From positions 1-33,026 of IMG/VR virus record IMGVR_UViG_3300042400_001848: DNA of 33,026 nt; one strand, given 5' to 3'. The stretch is from a virus. The position numbers and the translations under genes were made by a program. Each line of letters begins with the position of its first letter. Within the stretch, counting starts at the first letter, position 1. Positions 8,016-16,051 of the stretch are shown here, in pieces. The notes beneath the pieces are model-generated. The model saw only the letters and a program-made list of their open reading frames with translations. It did no database searches and was not told the DNA's origin.

Positions 8016-9023
8016 ATGAGTCAAAAAATTGATCCAGAAGAAGCAGAAAGGTTTCTCAATGAACAAGATGAAAAGTATGGAGTCAACAAAGCTGCCGAAC
8101 TTGTTGTTGAGACTGAAAAGGAACCTGAAAAGATAACTAGCTTAGGTAAAGCGCAAAGCCATCAAAATCTAGTCGAACTTTCTGCCGCCGAAGAGTCTCC
8201 ATGGAAAATATTAAACTTGGAAAATCTTCCTTCTCAGGGACTATTTTATCCAGAAGGAGCAGAACTGCTTATTCGTTCAGCAAAGACCAAAGAAATTAGA
8301 CATTGGTCAACAATCGATGAAACTGATCCTATTGATGTCAGAGAAAAGATAAATTTTGTACTTAATGCCTGTACTAAATTTAAGATTAAAGGTCAGGCTA
8401 TGCCTCTTAACTTTAATGATTTTCTTGAAATCGATAAGTACCATATTATTTTTAGAATATATGAACTTACTTTTCCAAATCAGGAGAATAAGCTATGGGC
8501 ATACATTAAGTGTTCAAATACTCAATGTAATCATGTAAATCAGACCCAAGTTACAAGTAAGAACTTATTAGGTTTTAGATTTCCTGAAGAGCTTATGAAA
8601 TGGTATTCACCAGAAGAAAAATGTTTTGTTATTGTTTCTGAAAAACTCGGAGAAACATTTAAGATCTTTTTACCAAATATTGGAACCTCTGCAAAATTCA
8701 GACAAAAACGCAGAGAAGAACAAGAAAAAGGAATCCCTATTGATGACTCCTTTTATTCATATGGACCTTACTTAATTCGAGAATGGCGAAAGATCGACAT
8801 GTCTATGCTCACTGAACTAAAATTTGCATCTCTTGAATGGAAAGAAAACAAGTTTGTAGTTATCCATAAATTTACTGATTCTCTAGAAAAACAAAGCCTT
8901 AATAAAGCTGCTAGTGTTTGCGAAAAATGTAAAACACAGACGGAGAGCCACATTTTTTTGGGAGGAAGCTTCACTGTTAAAGATATTTTCATTATTTCAG
9001 CTGGACTTGATGAACTTATTTGA
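8016..9023 (+). CDS. T4 gp26-like baseplate protein with four-cysteine site
   Basis: A 335-aa protein. After a polar, acidic N-terminus (residues 1-60), residues 62-150 carry LENLPSQGLFYPEGAELLIR, KTKEIRHWSTIDETD and FLEIDKYHIIFRIYELTF, a pattern I associate with T4-type gp26 baseplate hub proteins (T4_baseplate family). Two cysteine pairs, C166-x4-C171 (IKCSNTQCNH) and C302-x2-C305 (VCEKCKTQ), could bind one zinc ion across a long insertion. It is the first gene after a terminator and overlaps the next gene by 14 bases. Hub assembly is the inferred role; the family call is from motif memory, moderately sure. Confidence 0.58.
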   Translation: MSQKIDPEEAERFLNEQDEKYGVNKAAELVVETEKEPEKITSLGKAQSHQNLVELSAAEESPWKILNLENLPSQGLFYPEGAELLIRSAKTKEIRHWSTIDETDPIDVREKINFVLNACTKFKIKGQAMPLNFNDFLEIDKYHIIFRIYELTFPNQENKLWAYIKCSNTQCNHVNQTQVTSKNLLGFRFPEELMKWYSPEEKCFVIVSEKLGETFKIFLPNIGTSAKFRQKRREEQEKGIPIDDSFYSYGPYLIREWRKIDMSMLTELKFASLEWKENKFVVIHKFTDSLEKQSLNKAASVCEKCKTQTESHIFLGGSFTVKDIFIISAGLDELI

Positions 9024-9222
9024 GCTTAATGCTCGGTTAGCGGTGAAGCTGGGTCAATCCCTAGACACTCTCTATAATTTAGAATACATGGAATACTCAT
9101 TACTCTTAAATATTCTTAAAAAAGATATTGACGAGAAGAACGATGTCCTTACTCAAGAAACGACGGCTGTGTATAACAACCCAATTAAAGTCAATCTACC
9201 AGAAGGCTTAAAGTTAAAATAA
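9010..9222 (+). CDS. Small helical protein (70 aa) overlapping the gp26-like gene
   Basis: I start it at ATG 9010, inside the last codons of the upstream gene; a frame extended further upstream is open but lies wholly within the gp26-like gene. MNLFELNARLAVKLGQSLDT and the following residues predict two amphipathic helices, then a short polar tail. Not recognised. A small helical protein encoded in overlap with a hub-assembly protein could be an assembly chaperone, by position only. Its stop codon is part of the late promoter box of the next gene. Confidence 0.58.
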   Translation: MNLFELNARLAVKLGQSLDTLYNLEYMEYSLLLNILKKDIDEKNDVLTQETTAVYNNPIKVNLPEGLKLK

Positions 9223-9225
9223 ATA
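9218..9225 (+). promoter_or_regulatory. Late promoter box AATAAATA
   Basis: AATAAATAACAAAAAGA, 24 bases before the GTG at 9242, overlapping the stop codon of the preceding gene. The conserved spacing supports GTG as the real start. Confidence 0.6.
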
Positions 9226-9241
9226 ACAAAAAGAAACAAAG

Positions 9242-10915
9242 GTGGCTGACAACAAATATAAAGTATCCAGTGAATTTTTAGATGCATGGTCGAAGAATTC
9301 TGCAGAAAGATTAGCAGAGGCAAAGGCACGCGTCGATGCCTACTCTGTTGCATATTCAGCTGCAAGTAAATTAGTCGATGATTATATTAAGGCTACTCCT
9401 GGAGATGCTGCAGAAAAAGCTAAATTTGATGCACAATATACCCCAACTGGTCCAGGTATCGATTTTGATAGAAGTGGAATTCGATTAGTAGATCTTAGCA
9501 ATAAAATTAAGGACTGGAACGGAAGTTTATTACCGACTAAGGACTTAAAATCAAATCGGGGTGCAAATGAATATTACGCAAAGCTTCAAGCGCTAATTGC
9601 AAAGTCGCCAGATGATATTTTTGCAGCAGATGCTCAACTGATTCGTGAAAAAACATTAGCCATTACTCCACCTTTTACGGGTGACCTTGATGAAGATGCA
9701 TTCAACTCACTAGGATTAGAAAATACCCAAATTGATAATATTGTACCTCTTGGTTTTTTGGTTAATGAATACAATGCCTTTAATAAGAGTACGCCAGCTA
9801 CTTCTCCTCCTGGACCTGTAAATGAAGCAAAGCCAGCTGAACCTACTCCAGCAGCTTCTCCGATCAATGCTGCAGAAAAGGGAGAAAAACCAAAAGCTGC
9901 TTCGACTTTAAATCCAGAAAAAGAAAGTGCAACTCCAGTTGAGGCAACGGCAGGCACCGTAACTACCGCAAAACCAGAAGTTCCAAAGGAGGTGACTCCA
10001 GTCAAACCAGAAACTGGAACTACTGTAAATGTAACAGTTGCTCCAACTCAGCCTGTCACTCCATCACCCGAGCCAACGCCAACTGCTTCGGCTACTCAAT
10101 CTACACCAACAACACAGTCTGCTGCATCACCAATTAATGCTGACGCTAAAAAAGAAGAAAAAGTCGGCGGAGTAAATAGTACTTTTCTTACTAAATTATT
10201 AGGTAAGGAAAATGTAGAAAAACTTGCAAGTAATTCATCCGCCCTAAATGAAAGTAAAGCGAGTTCTGCTATAGAAAAATCAAAGGAAACTATACAGAGC
10301 ACAACGTCGACTAACGAATTAAATAAAGAAACTAATACTTCTTCGGTCACTTCAACTACTTCAACTCTTAATCCAGCGGATGTCGCTAAAGCTAAGCCAA
10401 AGGTAGACATGGCGGCTCTTACTAGATTACTAGGTAAAGATAATGTAGATAAGCTTACAAATACTACTTCTGAAAAAATAAGCTCATCTGTTGTAAATGA
10501 AACAAAGAAGGTTGACGAAATAACAAAATCAGCTGAGTCTAGTGCAGCCGGAGAAACTGGTAAAATTGGCGGAGTAACTGCCGAACTTGGCGCACCGACT
10601 CTACCTAAAGAAACCAAGACTTCTACTGAAATTACAAAAACTGCGCCGACTCTGCCTGCTGCTCTAAAACCTGCTGAGAAAAAAGCTGAATTGGAAAAAA
10701 CTCAGCCCATGACTGCCTCTAAACCAGACGCAGTTAGTCTTACTGAAAGTAAAGAAACAAAGGGAGAAGCACCAAGCGAAAGTGCTGGACCTGCAGCCGC
10801 TGTACAGGGTGCGCCTTCAACTACAAACATCGATCTTTCAGGAGTAGAAGCTCGACTTGCTCGACTAGAAATACTCCTATCTGGCCCACTTGATGTAAAA
10901 ATTATTGAATCATGA
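9242..10915 (+). CDS. Long low-complexity protein with internal repeats, probably virion-associated (557 aa)
   Basis: GTG start, set by the late box 24 bases upstream. Residues 1-185 are ordered and helical. Residues ~190-525 are Ala/Pro/Thr/Ser/Lys-rich and repetitive: ASPINA occurs twice, STLNP twice, APTLP-type segments twice, and a 13-residue motif L-T-[KR]-L-L-G-K-[ED]-N-V-[ED]-K-L occurs at residues 316-328 and 393-405. The C-terminus returns to a short coiled coil (GVEARLARLEILLSG). An ordered head, long flexible linker and C-terminal helix suggest a tether or scaffold. Its stop overlaps the next ATG. Long minus-strand frames opposite it are artefacts of its codon bias. Function unknown. 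Confidence 0.65.
   Translation: MADNKYKVSSEFLDAWSKNSAERLAEAKARVDAYSVAYSAASKLVDDYIKATPGDAAEKAKFDAQYTPTGPGIDFDRSGIRLVDLSNKIKDWNGSLLPTKDLKSNRGANEYYAKLQALIAKSPDDIFAADAQLIREKTLAITPPFTGDLDEDAFNSLGLENTQIDNIVPLGFLVNEYNAFNKSTPATSPPGPVNEAKPAEPTPAASPINAAEKGEKPKAASTLNPEKESATPVEATAGTVTTAKPEVPKEVTPVKPETGTTVNVTVAPTQPVTPSPEPTPTASATQSTPTTQSAASPINADAKKEEKVGGVNSTFLTKLLGKENVEKLASNSSALNESKASSAIEKSKETIQSTTSTNELNKETNTSSVTSTTSTLNPADVAKAKPKVDMAALTRLLGKDNVDKLTNTTSEKISSSVVNETKKVDEITKSAESSAAGETGKIGGVTAELGAPTLPKETKTSTEITKTAPTLPAALKPAEKKAELEKTQPMTASKPDAVSLTESKETKGEAPSESAGPAAAVQGAPSTTNIDLSGVEARLARLEILLSGPLDVKIIES
10187..10456 (+). repeat. Two copies of a 39-base coding repeat (LTxLLGKxNVxKL)
   Basis: Copy one spans 10187-10225 and copy two 10418-10456, in the same frame. 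They encode LTKLLGKENVEKL and LTRLLGKDNVDKL. Most base differences are silent or conservative, so the peptide, not only the DNA, seems conserved. Confidence 0.75.
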
Positions 10916-11151
10916 TAACTGAATATTCAGACCAACTAAAAAACGTGTATTTGAAATATAATCGATTACACAACGAACTTTCAAATCTAGAAAAACTTGC
11001 ACAAGATCTGTCAAACAAACAGGCTATGCTAAGCCAAGAATTAGATGATAATCGAAAGACCGAGAAATTTTTAATAAATAAGATAGAAGAGACGATTAAT
11101 CGCAAGATTACTCAAGAAGATCTTATGCAAATAATTAATACCAATGAATAA
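10912..11151 (+). CDS. Small coiled-coil protein (79 aa)
   Basis: ATG overlaps the preceding TGA (ATGA), so translation is coupled. Nearly the whole sequence is predicted coiled coil: leucines and other hydrophobics spaced at heptad positions in LKNVYLKYNRLHNELSNLEK and on to about residue 60. No membrane segment or cysteines. Not recognised. It overlaps the following membrane/coiled-coil gene by eight bases, which suggests a functional set of coiled-coil partners. Confidence 0.6.
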   Translation: MITEYSDQLKNVYLKYNRLHNELSNLEKLAQDLSNKQAMLSQELDDNRKTEKFLINKIEETINRKITQEDLMQIINTNE

Positions 11152-11560
11152 GGACAAAATCTACTTAATACTAATTAGTGTTTTACTGCTAACTAGTTTA
11201 ATTTTTGGTTACAAATGGTTCTATAGTGGAAACTCTGCGTCTAAGGAAAGAGTTAAACAACTTGAAGCTGAATTCAAAGAGTTAGAGAAAAAGAAGAAAG
11301 AGAGCGATACTCGAATAAAATATTGGGAGACACAATTTGCTGCTCTACAAGCAAAATCAGACTCGCTTAACGCTGAAATTGATGCTCTTGAGAAACAAGC
11401 CAAAGACGCAGAAGTTGAGGCTAAAAAATCAAAGGCTAAATTTGAGGCATTGAGTAAACAACTTGCGGAAACACGTCATAAAATAGAAGAATTTAAAAAG
11501 AATCCTCCCAACCGAACTGGAGACCTTCTACTTGAATCTATAAAAAATAAAACCAAATAA
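11144..11560 (+). CDS. Signal-anchored coiled-coil protein, candidate i-spanin (138 aa)
   Basis: One N-terminal transmembrane helix (residues 6-23, IYLILISVLLLTSLIFGY) after a short lysine-containing N-terminus, then about 90 residues of charged coiled coil (KQLEAEFKELEKKKKESDTR onwards) with a proline-containing tail. This is the topology of inner-membrane spanins (Rz-like): N-in, helical periplasmic domain. Spanins have no conserved sequence, so topology and position are the only evidence. The next gene, one base later, is exported and coiled-coil too. An alternative is a structural envelope-contact protein. Confidence 0.5.
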   Translation: MNKDKIYLILISVLLLTSLIFGYKWFYSGNSASKERVKQLEAEFKELEKKKKESDTRIKYWETQFAALQAKSDSLNAEIDALEKQAKDAEVEAKKSKAKFEALSKQLAETRHKIEEFKKNPPNRTGDLLLESIKNKTK

Positions 11561-11561
11561 A

Positions 11562-12077
11562 ATGAAAGTAAGCAAACTCGCAATATTTTTCCTATTTATT
11601 GTAACGTTATTTAGTTCATCAGTCTCTGCACAAACGATTGATTATCCAAGATATGAAGTAGATTCGCTTGGACAAAAAGTTGTAGTAATGACAATTGAAC
11701 AAGCAATGAAATTAGATAATAATTCAGAGCTTCTAACACTATTTGAAAAATTAAATTCTCAATTAGGAGAGTATGATAGTACATGTATTAAAGTAATAAA
11801 TGATAAAGAAAAAGTAATTAGCATACAAACTGTTGAGATCTCAAAATTAAAAGAATCATTAAACATAAAGGACGAGCAAATTGCTTCTTTACAGCATAGA
11901 ATTGCAGAATATATTGTTAATATTGGAATTTTACAAGATCAAGTAAAAAATAGAGAAGACGTAATTTCCGAAAAGGACAAACAAATAAGAGGACTTAAAA
12001 CTAAAATGATCTTTGGCGGGATTGGCAGTGGCGCTGCAATCGTTGGATTAATTTTAGGTCTAATCTTCATACATTAA
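11562..12077 (+). CDS. Exported coiled-coil protein with C-terminal membrane helix (171 aa)
   Basis: N-terminal signal peptide (residues 1-23; LAIFFLFIVTLFSSSVSA then QT) with an A-x-A-like S-x-A cleavage site and no lipobox cysteine. Residues 75-145 form a coiled coil (VEISKLKESLNIKDEQIASL). Residues 148-169 (MIFGGIGSGAAIVGLILGLI) make a glycine-rich C-terminal transmembrane helix. The layout, signal peptide plus periplasmic coil plus C-terminal anchor, is close to unimolecular spanins except that the outer-membrane lipid anchor is missing. It follows the candidate i-spanin with one base between them. Lysis function is inferred only. Confidence 0.52.
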   Translation: MKVSKLAIFFLFIVTLFSSSVSAQTIDYPRYEVDSLGQKVVVMTIEQAMKLDNNSELLTLFEKLNSQLGEYDSTCIKVINDKEKVISIQTVEISKLKESLNIKDEQIASLQHRIAEYIVNIGILQDQVKNREDVISEKDKQIRGLKTKMIFGGIGSGAAIVGLILGLIFIH

Positions 12078-12092
12078 AAGAATAGTTGATAA

Positions 12093-14069
12093 ATGAGACA
12101 AAGTAGATTTGTAAGTCTAAGTTCATATTGTGTAGCTGAATATATGTTTGACCCATTGGGGTCATTGGATTTTTATACAGATTCGTTTGTATTACTTCAA
12201 AATAACCATGTAGACGCACATCAAATTTTTAATATTGATGGCTCATATAGCTCAACGAAGAATATTCAAGACTTAACAGCCGTTCCTATTTCAAATAACA
12301 CATATGCGTATTTAGATAGCGAGAAAACTCCAAATTATCTTGTATACGATTCAGAAATTACTCAAACCCCAATTTCTGGATATAATGTTATTATGGACAA
12401 GGTAAGGTTTCATTTTGTTTCAGGTTTTGAGCTTGACAATTTTAAAGCCCTAATTCTTAGCGTTAAGCACACTGAAAATGATGGTAAAAACAATTTATTT
12501 GCCAGCATTTTACTTGCACCGGAAACGAGTGCACAATTGATCAGTTACAATCCAAAACCTCTTTTCTTAAGTAATGCTCTATATGATCGATATATCGATA
12601 TTTTAGTTCCATCAATTAAGAATATTAATGAGGAGTATAAAACTGCGCCAGTGCCTGCTACGACCTTTGTTGCTGCAATCACACCAAACGCGCTAAACTC
12701 AACCGGCTTCATTTATAATAACCAAATTTCAATCGGCTTAGCTGAATGCGGCAAGCGAAATACTCTTTATACAAATATTGGTCAGACCTACGATACGTTT
12801 GAGGTAAGCGAATATTATGAAGCGCCTCTTTCTCAAAGTAACGAATTTGATAATGTCGGCGCATATATTGATGAAGCCAGTGATGGAGATTTCATTGAAT
12901 TTTATTTAACATTTAATGCCGGTTTTCCAGCAGATCTTATTGGAATACTAAACGCTAGAAATCCATCGGATGATTGGATTATCATACATCAAATTAGTGT
13001 GTTTGAACAAATTGGCACAAGCTTTAATAATACATCACGATTCGTATTTTTCCAAGAAGATAGATTCGATGAGCCAAACACCTTTAGGCCTGTATTAAGA
13101 AATGCAAACGAAGCAGTAAGTATGTCAGTAGATTACCTTGCTCGATTAACAAATCGTCGTAATGGTGAACAAATTATTCGAGAAGCTTCTTTTTCGCTAG
13201 CATCACCAAAGAAATATGGTAAGAAGCTAATAACAATTCCTTTATTGGATAAACCGCAGTCTCAGAAAATCTACAATAAAATTATCAAGAAGAATTTTGA
13301 AGCAACTAAATTATTCATTGAACCAACGTTAAATGCATCAGGTTCACCAGTTAATCCGAACCAGGTAGCAACCGTTGTTCGGACTGAATACGTTCCAATT
13401 TTCTTCAATAATAGCAGTATTTCTATTTCAAACGTAAGTTCTTTAATGAAGGTTAAAGATTCAATGGAAGAAGTAATCTTTTCACAAGGAAAGCTTAGAT
13501 TTATCCTTTCACCGTTTGACAATATAATTAAGCTAAAGGTTTATACTACAAACAGTTCAAGTGATAAGATGACACTTGCTCCACTGGACTTAAATGTAAA
13601 CTCAGCAAAATATCGCCTTGTTTTTGAAACGAATAGTGGAAAAGTCTCAGTCACTAACTTAAACGATGCCAAGATTGAAAACCTTTCTACTGGTGTACTT
13701 GGATTCAAGGTTTCTAAAAAGGATAGTACTTCCGTTCTTGCATCAACTACCAAAACAGTATATTTAGTTTCAGTAGGTCAAGATGGTACCGAAACCTTAA
13801 TTTATACTGGAGAATGGAGAAAGCCGACTGAACAGGCTGATGTGGATGCGGCAATTGCTGCAGTAAAAGTAGAAGCCAACCAGGCTAGCCAGACACAGTC
13901 TATTCTTGCAGGAATCAAGCAAAATATTTCTATCTCCGAGGTGACAGGATTAGTTAAACCATTAACTGCTATTAAAACAACGGCAATCGTTCCAATATCT
14001 AATAAATTTGGAGTAAGTAAGCCAAAATCAGTATCTGTGAATTCGACTAACGCAGGGAAGAGTGCATAA
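12093..14069 (+). CDS. Large hypothetical protein, probably structural (658 aa)
   Basis: Not recognised. A 658-aa protein with no signal peptide or membrane helix. Residues 1-370 are beta-rich with many Asn, Ser and aromatic residues, like phage neck, tail or fibre proteins. Residues 370-600 include KKYGKKLITIPLLDKPQSQK and beta-strand repeats. The last ~70 residues switch to Ala/Val/Thr/Lys-rich sequence resembling the linker regions of the 557-aa protein upstream. No clear late box: TTGATAAATG overlaps the start itself. It follows the signal-peptide coiled-coil gene by 15 bases, so read-through expression is likely. Confidence 0.62.
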   Translation: MRQSRFVSLSSYCVAEYMFDPLGSLDFYTDSFVLLQNNHVDAHQIFNIDGSYSSTKNIQDLTAVPISNNTYAYLDSEKTPNYLVYDSEITQTPISGYNVIMDKVRFHFVSGFELDNFKALILSVKHTENDGKNNLFASILLAPETSAQLISYNPKPLFLSNALYDRYIDILVPSIKNINEEYKTAPVPATTFVAAITPNALNSTGFIYNNQISIGLAECGKRNTLYTNIGQTYDTFEVSEYYEAPLSQSNEFDNVGAYIDEASDGDFIEFYLTFNAGFPADLIGILNARNPSDDWIIIHQISVFEQIGTSFNNTSRFVFFQEDRFDEPNTFRPVLRNANEAVSMSVDYLARLTNRRNGEQIIREASFSLASPKKYGKKLITIPLLDKPQSQKIYNKIIKKNFEATKLFIEPTLNASGSPVNPNQVATVVRTEYVPIFFNNSSISISNVSSLMKVKDSMEEVIFSQGKLRFILSPFDNIIKLKVYTTNSSSDKMTLAPLDLNVNSAKYRLVFETNSGKVSVTNLNDAKIENLSTGVLGFKVSKKDSTSVLASTTKTVYLVSVGQDGTETLIYTGEWRKPTEQADVDAAIAAVKVEANQASQTQSILAGIKQNISISEVTGLVKPLTAIKTTAIVPISNKFGVSKPKSVSVNSTNAGKSA

Positions 14070-14107
14070 TAGCAGTAAGAAATTAAGAATATTTAAACAG
14101 GATAGCA

Positions 14108-14115
14108 GATAAATA
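14108..14115 (+). promoter_or_regulatory. Late promoter box GATAAATA
   Basis: GATAAATAAAATAAAATAAA in the 68-base gap, 30 bases before the ATG at 14138. It has the same core and A-rich flank as the other late boxes. Confidence 0.62.
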
Positions 14116-14137
14116 AAATAAAATAAATCATTACGAA

Positions 14138-15727
14138 ATGAATGAATTAGTGCAAAGAATACTAGGTGAGCTTAATAACAATCCAGCATTGCGTTCTCAA
14201 CCTCTAGTAAAAATTCTAGCCGAATCGACTACTAAATCTATTGAATTGGGTGAAAATCCAGCCCATATTTATAATGGTCTTAAAAGCGGTCTAGTTTCAA
14301 TCAATGAAAGCCTTAATGATTCTAACTTAACGGCAATAATTCAAAACTTAGATACTGTTGCTAAAACGCCAGAAGCAAAAGTTGAAAAAATTGCAAAAGC
14401 CGTAAATCTTAGCTCAAAAATTGATGCTATTAAAGAATCTAACGCTTATGCTAATCCTATTGTTAAAACAAAAGTTGATTCATTTAATGATACGTTAAAT
14501 CGCGGAGCATTAGACTTTGCATTATGCGAATCATTTATCAAAACTTTCAGTCAATATGGATATGATTCAGTTATCAAAACTGCAGTAGAACAAGTTAATA
14601 CTTATCTTTCTGAAAATCAATCTACTCTAGCAGTATTAAACACTATTTACAGAATGGATTCTATGGGATCTCCTATGTATGCTGGTGTAAGTTCAGACTT
14701 AAAAAACATGTTAATTACTGAAAGCTATAGTGCAGACGTTGTTAAAGTGAAATACGGAACATCTGTTCCACTAGTTACAGAATTAGTAAATACTTTAAGT
14801 ATTATTGAATCTGCAAATACTGGAAACTTTACACTTGGTGAAGGTAACTACGATACTAAAGTAACTAATTTAATTACGCCAGCTTTAAAAACAGCAGACG
14901 GATTATTACTTTATACTGACAATCGTTTCTTATCAATTCGCGAGTCAAAAGGATTACTTGGAAACGAAGCTAAAGTTCACGTAGACGGAGCATTTAAAAT
15001 TGCTGATGTTGATCCTAATTATGTAAGAACAACATATGGTAATTTCTATGATGTGTGTGAAGCCTATGCAACATTAGGATTTGCAAAATCAGAAGATGGT
15101 CTTGGTGTAGAATCTAAGTCAATTAGAAACTTTACACTTGGTTTTAAATTAAACGAAGAAAAAGGAGTTGATCTTTATATTAATAATACTAAGATTGGAA
15201 CACCTGCTTCAGTTAACGTATCTGAAGCTCTTGCGCTAGAACCAAATATCACTAAAGCAAAAGTTGCTAAAATCGTTGAAAATACTAACTCTTTGTTTAA
15301 TTTTGAATTTATTAAAGAGATCACAAATGAAAGAATATTAAGCGAAGCTACTTTAGTGAAGTTAAATGACTCTTACTTTATTTGTGAAAAAGTAAATTCT
15401 GCAGATAGAGTTTGGAATCAAGTTAATGAATTTGAATTATATGAATTCTTTAAAACTAAATTTGGATATGATGTTAGCCCTATTTTCAAAACTAAAATCG
15501 AAGAGTCGGTTGCTGGATTAAAGAAAATCGAAGAAAGCAAAAAGATAATACTTACAGATATTGCAAAACTTGAAGGATCAGTTACTAAATTAACAGAAGC
15601 AGTTAATGCATCTGGAATAGAAGTATCTGAAATTAAGAAACTAGAATCAATTAAAGAATCTATCGAAGCTACAATCAATAAACTTAAACAAGATTATATT
15701 GCGCTAGACCTTTCAAAAAAAAAGTAA
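14138..15727 (+). CDS. Late protein rich in prohead-protease-like sites; candidate prohead core/scaffold (529 aa, possibly extended by frameshift)
   Basis: Not recognised by family. It follows a late box. The pattern [IL]-x-E-[SAG], the T4 gp21 prohead protease consensus, occurs 13 times by my count (for example LAE-S, INE-S, IKE-S, ITE-S, IIE-S, IRE-S, LSE-A, LTE-A); composition would predict about one or two. In T4, the core protein gp22 is cut to peptides by gp21, so a scaffold-like or processed head protein is a fair hypothesis. Residues ~445-525 are a coiled coil (KKIEESKKIILTDIAKLEGS). The frame ends in LSKKK-stop inside an A9 run, directly before 80 open codons in the -1 frame. A heavily expressed capsid component is the alternative. 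Confidence 0.62.
   Translation: MNELVQRILGELNNNPALRSQPLVKILAESTTKSIELGENPAHIYNGLKSGLVSINESLNDSNLTAIIQNLDTVAKTPEAKVEKIAKAVNLSSKIDAIKESNAYANPIVKTKVDSFNDTLNRGALDFALCESFIKTFSQYGYDSVIKTAVEQVNTYLSENQSTLAVLNTIYRMDSMGSPMYAGVSSDLKNMLITESYSADVVKVKYGTSVPLVTELVNTLSIIESANTGNFTLGEGNYDTKVTNLITPALKTADGLLLYTDNRFLSIRESKGLLGNEAKVHVDGAFKIADVDPNYVRTTYGNFYDVCEAYATLGFAKSEDGLGVESKSIRNFTLGFKLNEEKGVDLYINNTKIGTPASVNVSEALALEPNITKAKVAKIVENTNSLFNFEFIKEITNERILSEATLVKLNDSYFICEKVNSADRVWNQVNEFELYEFFKTKFGYDVSPIFKTKIEESVAGLKKIEESKKIILTDIAKLEGSVTKLTEAVNASGIEVSEIKKLESIKESIEATINKLKQDYIALDLSKKK
15718..15724 (+). promoter_or_regulatory. Candidate -1 ribosomal frameshift site A-AAA-AAG
   Basis: The last sense codons of the 529-aa frame read TCA AAA AAA AAG TAA. 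The heptamer A AAA AAG is in the correct phase for -1 slippage, the same slippery sequence as E. coli dnaX. After slipping, the frame stays open for 80 codons. No strong downstream hairpin is obvious. A homopolymer assembly error in the nine-A run is the main alternative. Confidence 0.5.
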
Positions 15728-15966
15728 TTAGTCTAACTGAATCTAAAAGCAAGTTTAACGTCGGAGACCCAGTTGAAGTAAAAGGAAAAATAGGTAAGGT
15801 AACTGCAGCCAATGGAATTACACAAGATTACTTGGTAATGATAGGATTTAAAAACGAAAGATATAAAGAATCTGAATTAAGTAAACCGGCACCAGCAAAA
15901 AAAGATAAAAAGAAAGACCTTACTCGAAAGAAGAGACCTAAAGAAAAATCGAATAATATTGCATAA
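15724..15966 (+). CDS. -1 frame extension of the 529-aa protein: KOW/SH3-like domain plus basic tail (80 codons)
   Basis: Open from the A9 run to TAA at 15964-15966 with no credible start of its own; the only internal ATG would leave a short fragment. It begins VISLTESKSKFNVGDPVEV and continues KGKIGKVTAANGITQDYLVM, a compact beta-barrel pattern like KOW/SH3 domains (V-G-D-x-V-x-V-x-G-x-x-G-x-V). It then becomes very lysine-rich (AKKDKKKDLTRKKRPKEKSN), suited to nucleic acid or acidic-partner binding. The codon use matches its neighbours and a terminator follows 8 bases after the stop. Joined in -1, the product would be about 609 aa. I am confident the segment is coding; how it is joined is open. 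Confidence 0.65.
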   Translation, partial: VISLTESKSKFNVGDPVEVKGKIGKVTAANGITQDYLVMIGFKNERYKESELSKPAPAKKDKKKDLTRKKRPKEKSNNIA

Positions 15967-15973
15967 CACTAAG

Positions 15974-15999
15974 AAAAGGAGCATTTTTGCTCCTTTTTT
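15974..15999 (+). terminator. Rho-independent terminator
   Basis: Perfect 10-base stem AAAAGGAGCA / TGCTCCTTTT, loop TTTT, followed by more T. It sits 8 bases after the stop of the frameshifted extension, which supports the extension as the true gene end. Confidence 0.9.
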
Positions 16000-16020
16000 A
16001 TTTTATTTGGCCCAGAATTT

Positions 16021-16031
16021 TAGTATAGTAT
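16021..16031 (+). promoter_or_regulatory. Candidate non-late promoter element TAGTATAGTAT
   Basis: An exact 11-mer shared with the DNA ligase leader (29267-29277). In both places it lies 31 bases before the ATG and is preceded by AATTT. A TTTG at 16006-16009 could be an upstream element. It directly follows a terminator. Confidence 0.5.
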
Positions 16032-16051
16032 TCCTAAACAATTCATATAAC

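Noticed and set aside
9634-10617. Two long minus-strand open frames (123 and 173 codons) opposite the 557-aa low-complexity gene
   Set aside because: They mirror the Ala/Pro/Ser/Thr codon bias of the plus-strand gene, which has a late box, a coupled downstream gene and protein-like domains. The antisense products are themselves low-complexity.
15728-15966. Treating the region after the 529-aa stop as a separate gene or as non-coding
   Set aside because: There is no start codon near its beginning, yet it is open and protein-like up to a terminator; frameshift or homopolymer error explains it better.
15959-16051. Longer version of the 80-aa basic protein starting at TTG 15959
   Set aside because: The added 31 residues would be encoded by a clear terminator hairpin and a promoter-like element. 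ATG 16052 has the regular 31-base spacing from that element.
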